In this document: positions 55,887 to 64,000 of the stretch, piece after piece
Layout of the letters: every line of letters starts with the position of its first letter
How positions within the stretch are numbered: the stretch's first letter is position 1
NCBI RefSeq assembly: GCF_000002985.6
Contig: NC_003281.10
Coordinates: 9,796,001 to 9,860,000, forward strand
Direction of reading: 5' to 3'
Source: Caenorhabditis elegans
Lineage: Eukaryota > Nematoda > Chromadorea > Rhabditida > Rhabditidae
DNA length: 64,000 nucleotides
Position numbers and translations under genes: made by a program
Notes under the pieces: generated by a model
What the model was told of the DNA's origin: nothing
The model's database searches: none
Seen by the model: only the letters and a program-made list of their open reading frames with translations

Positions 55887-57266
55887 ATGAGCGGAATTCA
55901 GCCAGTGCCCGGAGCCAAGTGAGCCAATTTCCATACACTTTCACATTAATTTTTTCCTTTTCCAGGCCTCTGTCAATGTGGCAGCAATACGGACCTTCAG
56001 AGAAGACGGTTCGTGGAATTGTGATTGGAGGAATCACTGGTGGTATTGAGATTTGTATTACATTCCCAACGGAATATGTCAAGACACAACTTCAACTTGA
56101 TGAACGGTCTGCTACTCCAAAATTCAGAGGACCAATTGATTGTGTAAAACAAACAGTGAATGGACATGGATTCTTTGGTCTTTACAGAGGATTATCTGTT
56201 CTTCTCTACGGATCTATTCCAAAATCTTCATTCAGGTATGGAAAATACGCTTTCGTACTGTCAAAACAGAACTGATCGGTCAAAAAAAATTTTTTTAATT
56301 TTTCGAATTTTTTTGCAATCGAGAAACGGAGAAGTGACATCCTTGTTTATAACTAGGAATTATCAGAAATTCTGAATAATATAATTTTCAGATTCGGAAC
56401 ATTTGATTTTCCGGGAAATCGAAATTTTTCAACAATTTTAAAATTTTGTATCAATTTTTGTAGTTTAAAAAAATACGAAAGCGTGCAATTTACTTCTAAA
56501 ACTAGAGAAAAATTGTCAAAATTGAAATCTAGTTTTCGAATTTTCCGAAAAAACGCTCTAAATAATACATTTTCTAGATTCGGAACATTCGAATATCTCA
56601 AATCTCAAGCAGCAGATGAACGAGGAAATCTATCTCCAGTAATGCGACTTCTTTGTGGATTGGGAGCTGGTCTCTCTGAAGCCGTATTTGCAGTAACACC
56701 TATGGAAACTGTAAAAGTGAAATTTATTCATGATCAAGGACTTGCTCAACCAAAATACAAAGGATTTGTGCATGGAGTTGGATGTATTGTAAAAGCAGAA
56801 GGACTTGGTGGTATATATAAAGGAGTTACTGCAACAATGGCCAAACAAGGATCCAATCAAGCGATTCGATTCTTTGTAATGGAAACTCTCAAAGATTGGT
56901 ATCGTGGTGGTGACAATACTCAACCGATCTCAAAACCAATCGTCGGACTTATGGGAGCAGTTGCTGGAGCTGCTTCTGTTTATGGAAATACTCCGATTGA
57001 TGTAGTGAAAACTCGTATGCAAGGTCTCGAAGCGAAAAAGTACAAGAATACTTTGGATTGTGCAATGCAAATTTGGAAGAAAGAAGGATTCTTCGCGTGA
57101 GTTTTGGAATAATTAACTCCAGATTTATATTATTAAAACAATTTTCAGCTTCTACAAGGGAACAGTACCTCGTCTTTCTCGAGTCTGCCTCGACGTCGGA
57201 ATCACTTTCATGATCTATGACAGTATTATTGAATTCCTTGATGTTTATTGGAAGAAACAACAATAA
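55887..57266 (+). CDS. Mitochondrial tricarboxylate (citrate) carrier, SLC25A1 type
   Basis: Inner-membrane exchanger of citrate/isocitrate for malate. Four exons: 55887-55918, 55966-56235, 56578-57096 and 57149-57266 (939 bp, 312 aa, normal for mitochondrial carriers). Three repeats of the carrier fold are visible, with signatures [19 protein letters not shown] and [10 protein letters not shown], each a P-x-(D/E)-x-(V/I)-K-(T/V)-(R/Q/K) motif. Helix text such as [20 protein letters not shown] and [19 protein letters not shown] matches SLC25A1. The ATG is 33 bases after a TTTTGCAG acceptor. The intron 56236-56577 has a second, in-frame acceptor at 56391 (see findings). Remembered as K11H3.3. 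Confidence 0.95.
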
Positions 57267-57772
57267 TTCCGTCTCTAGGCGTGTCGTGTTTTTTGTTCAA
57301 CTCCTTTCATGCCCTTACCAATCTAGTTGAATAGCATTTAAAGTAGGGATGGGCGGCAATAAAACATAAGTGATGGAAGATAGAAAAATATTTGATCAGT
57401 TTGAAAATAACTTTTTTTTTTGAAAACCTTTTTAAATAAAATAAATGTTATTTTCAAACTAATCGAAATTTTTTCTATTTTTTTATTTTTTTATTCAAAA
57501 AATTGGGTCATTATACCGAAGACTTGCCGCCCATCCCTAATATAGTAAATTTCTAACAGCTTCCCCCATTTTTTATTATTATTTAGTACTGCTCACCATA
57601 CCCTCCCTGTAGATGTAAATAGTTCGAGTTTCTCAGTTTTCATCCTAACATTGCCACGTATTCCGTATTCTGTGATATGATATTTCTTCACGACCCCCGA
57701 AAATGTTTTTGCCAATCCGAAAGTCACTTTTCACCAATTTTTTTTCACACTGGTGCATATGTTTCACAAATT

Positions 57773-58140
57773 AGGTTCTGCTTTCAACAAATACCTAGAA
57801 AATTGCAATAAAGTTCAATTTGACACAAAAATAATTATAGTAATACAATTTTGTGGCGCTGTGCTGAGATACGGGTCTGCTAAATAATTAGAAGACCAAT
57901 CTTGGTCTGCTAAATAATTAGCAGACCATACTTGATTCTGCTAAATAATTAGCAGACCATACTTGATTCTGCTAAATAATTAGTAGACCATACTTGATTC
58001 TGCTAAATAATTAGCAGACCAATTATCTTCAATTCGTCGAATATTTTTTATAGGTTATGCTTTCAACAAATATCTCGAAAATTGCAATAAAGTTCATTTT
58101 GACACAAAAATAATTATAAAAATACAATTTTGTGGACGTG
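57773..58140. repeat. 31-bp palindromic tandem array with flanking direct repeats
   Basis: TCTGCTAAATAATTAG starts at 57876, 57906, 57937, 57968 and 57999, giving five units of 30-31 bp; the array ends near 58024. It is flanked by an about 85-bp direct repeat: AGGTTCTGCTTTCAACAAAT ... AATACAATTTTGTGGCG (about 57773-57858), and AGGTTATGCTTTCAACAAAT ... AATACAATTTTGTGGACG (about 58053-58140). The whole lies between the convergent citrate carrier and gpdh-2 3' ends. Confidence 0.88.
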
Positions 58141-58303
58141 TGATGCAGCTAGAACGAGGCATTGCACAGTGCCACGCAATAAAAAAATAACTCAATAAAC
58201 TCGTAATTTGTGAAAAAAGATGAGAAGAGAGAACGCGAACAAAGAATATTTAGGAAGGAAGGAAAATAATCCTAATTGAAATTTGCGAAACCTATAATGA
58301 TAT

Positions 58304-61300
58304 TTACATGTGTTCTGGATGGTTTCTGAGACAATCGACGAGTTCGGCAGGCTTCATCTCACCGGCGCAGATTTTGTGAACGGCTGTGAACAATGGGAAT
58401 CTGAAAATCAATTTATTAATATAGAATTTAAAAATACAAAATAATTCGCCAGCTCACAGTATACTGGATACGGTACCTGGTCTCGACACAATCGAAAGTA
58501 TTCTTAAGTGGCGGCTGCGCAAAAGTGCATGCGCCTTTAAAGAGTACAACATCTTCCGGTCTTTCTATTTTGCATGTTGCTGCATAATAATATTTTTTGT
58601 TGCAATAATTAGACAATTTTTCAAAAAGAAGAGGTTTTATAAACGGAAAAACTATTTAAAATAAAAGTAAATTTCGAGGCCCCACCAAAACAGAATGCAG
58701 CTCAAGACAGGATTTTTTTTGCAACCACCGCACGCTTATTTCGCAAGCCTCGCACGTTTTTTCTAATCGTGAGCCTCACCCAAAATTGAGAGCAATATCG
58801 AGGAATAAAACATGCGAGGCTTGCGAAATAAGATTCTTTTTAAACCGAAATTTTATTTTTCAATTATTGTAAATTTTTCAACGACATCAGGTACCGTATC
58901 CTTGAGGCAAATAATAATTTCTAGTACTCACTTAGCATCCAATCCAGTCTTGTGCATCATCAAATAAACCTCCTCAGCTGTCAATGGTCCTTGAGCACTT
59001 TGCCCATTCAACAGTTCTTTCTCAACTTCAGCCATCGATTTACCAGTTTTGACGAACGCCTCGCACACCTGATAATCAATCAATTTCAGAGATATTTCAA
59101 GAAATATTGAAATAATGTACAAACCTTACGATTACGACCTCCATAGCAAGTTGTGATGAGATCAGCAATTCCACATGATTCGAAGAATGTTTGAAGATTT
59201 GATCCTGGATAGTAATGTTCAACGAATTTGGTAGTTTCCATGAGACCCAATCGAATAACTGCTGCCTTTGTGTTATCTCCATAACCAAGACCATCAGTAA
59301 ATCCAGCAGCACAAGCAACGACGTTTTTGAGAGCACCACACAATTCAACAGTATGTGCATCTTCAACAACATTGATTCGGAAGTTATCAGTATGGAAGAG
59401 CTTCTTGAGAAGTGGTCCATCTTCAGCTTTCCTCTTACATCCGATGGTAGCTTCACAGAAATTGTCATTTGCCACTTCTGGAGCCAAATTAGCTCCCATC
59501 AACACGCTGACTTCAATTTTGAGAATCTCTTTGATTTCCTCCGAGATGAGCTTCAGTCCTCCACGCTTTTCCGTTGAAACTCCCTGAAAATTAAAAAAGT
59601 GAGTGGAAATCAGTAAAAAATCTAGTTTGACGTCCAGAACCATGCCGTTTAATTTTAAACAAAATTAATAGTTGTTTTGGGTTGAATTGGTTTTAATAAA
59701 AAGGTTCAGAAAGCAGAGGGATTAAGATTTGAAAAAAAATTAAAAGGCAAGAAGTTGCCAAACGGGTTGAAAAACATGAGGAATAAAATATTTGAAGTTA
59801 TGAATGGAAAAACTAATAAAATAGGCTATGAAACCTAACATCACAAAGCATTTTTCATGAAATTTCGATGAAAAACAAACAGAGCAATATGAAACACGTT
59901 TAATCAATATATTCATGCACAAGAGATTTCGTCTACCTGATTTGTTTTGTCGAAGGAAATTCCCTAAATATTTAAATTTTTGTTTGGAAATTATTCAAAA
60001 AGTTCAGATTCTATCCACATTTGAATTTCATTATTTGGAAAGCTAGCGAAAAATTAATTTCAATAAATTCAAAAATTGATTCAAAGAAACCTTAATCAAA
60101 GAAATAGCTTGTGTATCAGCTGGAATTTTTCCAACAAGCTTTTCACAGATTCCTTTGACGAATTGATGTGGAACAACGAAGACAAGAACATTTGAACCTT
60201 CACATGATTCAACGAGGTCAGTGACGGCTACCTGCAAAAAAGAAGAATTGATTGTACTTCGAACCTTTGTTTACTACTTTACTAAAATAACACGTGCTTG
60301 GAAGTTGCAAGATGCAAAGAAATTCGAGTTTCAAGATCAAGAAATAAGAATTGTCCAAAAAATTATGGATTTTCGTTAAAGTATTCTATTTAAAGGGAAG
60401 TATCAGTTTATGGATTTTTGCTTGAATAGATATGGGGGTTTTTTTTTGAAATTTTGAACCATAAACCATTTTTTAAGAGAAATCTCATAATGAAATTTGG
60501 GCCAGTTTTAGTTTTTTATTCCTCATTTTATCTTTAAAAATTACCATTCTTAGGCTCTCACTTTTAGGGTTATTGTGAAAACTACTGGTTCATTTAACAA
60601 ATAGATCTCCACGAAAATCGAAATTTATAAAACTACTTACCACATTATTAGGAAGAACTTTTCCAGGGAGATACTTAATATTCTCGTGACGATTATTAAT
60701 AACTTCTGACAGCTTCTCTCCATTAACAATCTCCTCGAAAACCCACATACGGACGGTTGGATCAAACTCATCTGGGAAGGATTTTGTCGTGCTTCCAACA
60801 ATTCTGGCAATGGCGGATCCCCTGAAAATTTGAGCGTTTTTCCAAGTTTTTCAACTAAAACAAAAGCTATTTTCAGATAAATAATTTACTTTTTAATGAA
60901 AAATATTGGGAGAACATGGTTAATTTTGTAGTATTGTCGGTCCACAAAAGCCCAAAATTCCTGTTTAGAATGAATATTAAAACTAACCAATTTCCAGATC
61001 CAATAATTGTAACCTTCTTTGGACTCATTGTGGCGATTGTTGATGTGGTTCCAAAGTAACGAAAAATTGAACTAAGCTGAAAAAATTTGAATTTTTGATT
61101 GAAATTTAAACAACTAATAATATATAAAGTCAAAAAAGTAAAATAAAATATTTTTGTCAAATGAGATGGTTCCCTTCTCCTTCCCATTAATTTATACTCG
61201 TCCAGCCACCACGCCTCCCGTGTTCTCTTATCAGGCGAGAGATGAAGAGACGTAGATGTCTGAACAGTATGCTGGCTACCAGTTTATGGCCGATGACGGT

Positions 61301-62449
61301 GTAATTTTAGAGCAAAAACTGGACATTTTATGCGTTGTTTAGAGGTTTGTTGAAATGTTGACACTAGAGAGGGAAACACTTATCAGAGAAAATGAGAGAA
61401 AACTCATTGTCCAGGATATCAGAAAAAGCAGGTCGATTTCTTGAAGATGAAAAATAAATGGATACAATAGAATGAAGAGACGACAGACGGAGAGCAAAGA
61501 TTTGTTCTTCATGATACTTTGGTCGAAACAAAAAGCAATTGTGTAGGCTACTGCGTAACCTGACGAAATATGCTAAATATCCGTAACTCTTCTCGTGCGA
61601 ACTGCATCAATTTTCATGTTTAAAGGTGTTATCAATGGTAGACTACAGTTGAAACCCTTTTTATAGTGTCAAAATGACCAAATATTATAGTAACACATTT
61701 CAATTTTGTTTTTGAAATTGTTTAGGTTAAAGTCAAAACGTGGCAACTACTCAGATTATAGCTTTCATACTTTTGAAAATTACCAATTTATCAAAACTTT
61801 GACAACTTTTCGGAAAATATTTTTTAAAAAACGTTGAGTGTTTATTGTGAATCGAAGTGAGTAAAATAACGAACACAGTGAGACACTGTCCAAAATATTG
61901 TCCGATTCGGGTAAACAAAATTCGAAAAGTGACGATAGTACGTTTCAAAGATCTACTTCGCATGTCAACTAAACAATTACCTATCAAAAACTTGAAGAAA
62001 CAATATTTTATGAAAACATAAAGCTATGGGACTGGAGACAGGTCAAACTGTACGAATGTGATCATTGAAAGAATCAAAGTACACAGTTGTACTAATCGAG
62101 TGACCAGCGTCTCCTTGGAACACCATAATGGTGGTCCTTGTACAGTGACGTCATGACTAATATATATTCCGATATTATCTACAACTGTGTACTTCATATA
62201 AAAAGATCACATCTATAAATATCTGTAACGTCACTGGAAAATGGACTGTGATCGAAGACAGGTTCCAAAGTAGTCTGATCACTTTTAAAGATTGAGAGGC
62301 GTCTTCTTATCAATCGATTTAATCATATTGATAAGGAAAAAAATCTTTGAAAGTCGTTGAATGATGATGGAAAAGAGGGTTTAGACAATCTTAATACTTA
62401 CCGACAATCGTGAAGAGTTCTCACATTGAGGAATTCTCGAAGAAGACAT
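58304..62449 (-). CDS. gpdh-2: Cytosolic glycerol-3-phosphate dehydrogenase (NAD+)
   Basis: Converts dihydroxyacetone phosphate to glycerol-3-phosphate with NADH, for lipid and glycerol synthesis, including osmotic-stress glycerol in worms. Seven exons on the minus strand: 62449-62402, 61076-60988, 60821-60641, 60231-60091, 59583-59125, 59068-58932 and 58400-58304 (1152 bp, 383 aa). The Rossmann motif is [14 protein letters not shown]. The substrate/catalytic region is [20 protein letters not shown] then [16 protein letters not shown], with the catalytic lysine in GALKN. NxVVP-like VFVVPHQF also fits. The first exon ([16 protein letters not shown]) is 1.3 kb upstream of the rest and adds about 30 residues. 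A second Met in [17 protein letters not shown] could start a shorter isoform that matches the usual family N-terminus. Remembered as K11H3.1. Confidence 0.95.
58490..58560. repeat. Single hairpin-family arm in gpdh-2 intron
   Basis: GGTACCTGGTCTCGACACAA ... GCGCCTTTAAAGAGTACAA lies in the last gpdh-2 intron (58401-58931). CAGGTACCGTATCC near 58888-58901 may be the remnant of the other end. Confidence 0.6.
58733..58834. repeat. Inverted repeat, CTTATTTCGCAAGCCTCGCACGTTTT arms
   Basis: CTTATTTCGCAAGCCTCGCA with CGTTTT at about 58735-58760 pairs with AAAACATGCGAGGCTTGCGA with AATAAG at 58807-58832. Its loop contains GTGAGCCTCACCCAAAATTG. It lies in the last gpdh-2 intron. Confidence 0.8.
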
Positions 62450-64000
62450 GATTTACAGAATGAAAATATTTTCTAGCGGATCTGCTTCATCCGTTCGACT
62501 TTTTATATGAGAGCCTAGCAAAAACAAGAGGAAAAAACGAGAAAACCTATCAATTGTTCACGTGAAGATCACATTGAGAAGTGTAGAGTGTCACTTGAGA
62601 AAAATCGGGAGCAGGGAAACAGTGGGGAAATGGTGAATGTGGGTATGATTGCTGCTGAGCGTTATTGGTGTAATAAAAAAGAGGAAGGGGGAATCTGAAA
62701 TTGCATAGGGAGTCCAAGCATTAATTAGTAAGCGAGGACGGATCTAATATTTCGTCAAATGTTGCTACCGGTCGAATTTTAAGAATTCGAATGTACCGCT
62801 AAAACCTCAACCGGAAAATAAGAAATAAATGAATCAATTTTCTATTTAAGTAAACACAAAAAAGCGGGATCCTCTCTTCTGATCAATTTTTGTAGCCTAC
62901 AATGGAGTAAAATATATTGTAGTGAGAATACGGAAAGGATTTGAATATTTACGTTAGAATAGATGAAAGAGATGATGGCACACGCGTGAGTGGAATTGTT
63001 TTGCACCGACACAATTTTCATTGGATGATTCTACTAAATCAATGAAAATGTTTGTATTTTGCACTACGGGTCGAGGAAATTCTAGTTTTCGATTTTGTTG
63101 ATGAAGAATTAAAAAAACATACACGACTCAGCATTCACTGCGCGCAGTTGTACACCGAGAAAATCTGATGTCAGAAACTTTTTCTGAAAACAAAAAACAA
63201 TTTATCTAATGTTCAAAAATGAAAATAATATTTCTCAAAGGGAAAGAAAAGCGGAACGAATCGAATCGAGGATGAGAGCTGGCAGACGTACGGCTGTTGT
63301 TATTCGTTGGCACAGCATTGCCGAGAGATTTGGGAATAGTGGAGACGCAGATGGAGAAAAAAAGCTGGGCGCTTTATTTGGGCGAAAAATGTATTTAAAA
63401 GCTGGAAAATTGGAATAGAGGGCAAAACAAAAATGCAAGATATGGATTTCGAATGCGTGGAAAATAGGATCGGTCAAAAGATTTCAAAAATTTCAAATAA
63501 AACTCCTACAAACAAACTAGCAAGAAATAAAATGTTTGAAAAATTAATTTAGCGCCAAAAATATGGCACCTGGTCTCAAGACGAAAATTGTTTGGTAAGT
63601 GCAGGGAGGTGTGCGCCTTTATGGAGTACTGTAGTTTCAAACTTTATTGCTGCGGGAATTTTATCGGATTTTCATGAATTTTCATAGTTTTGCGATGAAA
63701 TGAATAATTATATATAAAAAAAACAACCAATTATGAAAATAAAAACACACGAGTTTATATCATAATCATGAGAAATCATGAGAAAATCTACGCAAAATCA
63801 ATGAAAATCCCGCAAAGTTTGAAACTACAGTACTCTTTAAAGGCGCAATTAACAAAATTGTCGTGTCGAGACCGGATACTGTATTTTTGAAGCAAAAATA
63901 AAAGTTTGCATGTGCCTTCAGAAGACACTATTTTTTCTTTAAATGAATCCAGAAAAGAAGAGTTCGAAAAATTAAGAAAAATCTCTAAAAGCCGTATAAA
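62450..64000. other. gpdh-2 upstream region and right window edge
   Basis: Intergenic upstream of gpdh-2, AT-rich with A/G-rich parts. The open frame at 63209-63418 has no family features. A hairpin repeat fills 63565-63890. No gene supported to the end of the window. Confidence 0.45.
63565..63890. repeat. Inverted-repeat hairpin
   Basis: Left arm 63569-63645 (CACCTGGTCTCAAGACGAAA ... GCGCCTTTATGGAGTACTGTAG), right arm 63817-63888 (GTTTGAAACTACAGTACTCT then TTAAAGGCGC ... GTGTCGAGACCGGATACTGTA). Same dispersed family as 2797-3069. Confidence 0.8.

Noticed and set aside
55653-55934. Charged 93-codon minus-strand frame overlapping the citrate carrier start
   Set aside because: It is the reverse of a pyrimidine-rich 5' region, which always gives Lys/Glu-rich frames on the other strand.
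59215-59577. 120-codon plus-strand frame antisense to gpdh-2 exon 5
   Set aside because: Shadow of the strongly conserved dehydrogenase exon.

Overview
The window looks like gene-dense nematode DNA, and I recognise it as Caenorhabditis elegans chromosome III, around the neighbourhood I remember as cosmids ZK632 and K11H3. That identification rests on gene content and order, on protein lengths I rebuilt exon by exon (calnexin 619 aa, LIN-52 161 aa, PH-FYVE protein 266 aa), on short introns of about 45-60 bp with TTTTCAG acceptors, on acceptor-like sites a few bases before start codons (probable spliced-leader sites), and on AT-rich DNA full of small hairpin repeats. No database was searched.

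Layout. 0-6.3 kb: a 7TM receptor gene (minus strand) lying in an intron of mcm-6, the 3' exons of mcm-6, then a kanadaptin-like FHA protein. 6.4-11.5 kb (minus): riok-3 and a mannose-6-phosphate isomerase. 12.5-18.2 kb (plus): a 13-exon protein that I read as a divergent gamma-tubulin-complex (GCP) member, and an Alba-fold RPP25-like RNase P/MRP subunit. 18.6-21.1 kb (minus): cnx-1. 23.3-28 kb (plus): panl-3 (PAN3) and arl-5. 28.1-31.2 kb (minus): lin-52, a 62-aa basic protein and a PMP3-type membrane proteolipid. 31.9-36.3 kb (plus): a ZCCHC8-like protein and a PH-FYVE (phafin) protein. 36.8-42.3 kb (plus): two adjacent zinc-finger genes; the first is open except for one in-frame TAG, the second adds a GYF domain and carries a LINE fragment in an intron. 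42.3-47.8 kb: repeats, no supported gene. 47.8-52.1 kb: a secreted peptide-precursor candidate, an unknown S/T-P-rich protein and mitochondrial ribosomal protein bL36m. 52.1-55.9 kb: intergenic, with a long inverted-repeat element containing a tRNA-like segment. 55.9-57.3 kb: mitochondrial citrate carrier. 58.3-62.4 kb (minus): gpdh-2.

Most genes are housekeeping: replication (mcm-6), ribosome and RNA processing (riok-3, RPP25-like, ZCCHC8-like, bL36m), mRNA decay (panl-3), secretory pathway (cnx-1, arl-5, mannose isomerase), cell-cycle transcription (lin-52) and carbon metabolism (citrate carrier, gpdh-2). They do not form one pathway.

The least explained items are the zinc-finger gene with a single nonsense codon, the GCP-like gene, the secreted peptide-precursor candidate, an in-frame alternative acceptor in the citrate carrier, and a 31-bp palindromic tandem repeat present at two loci 53 kb apart.
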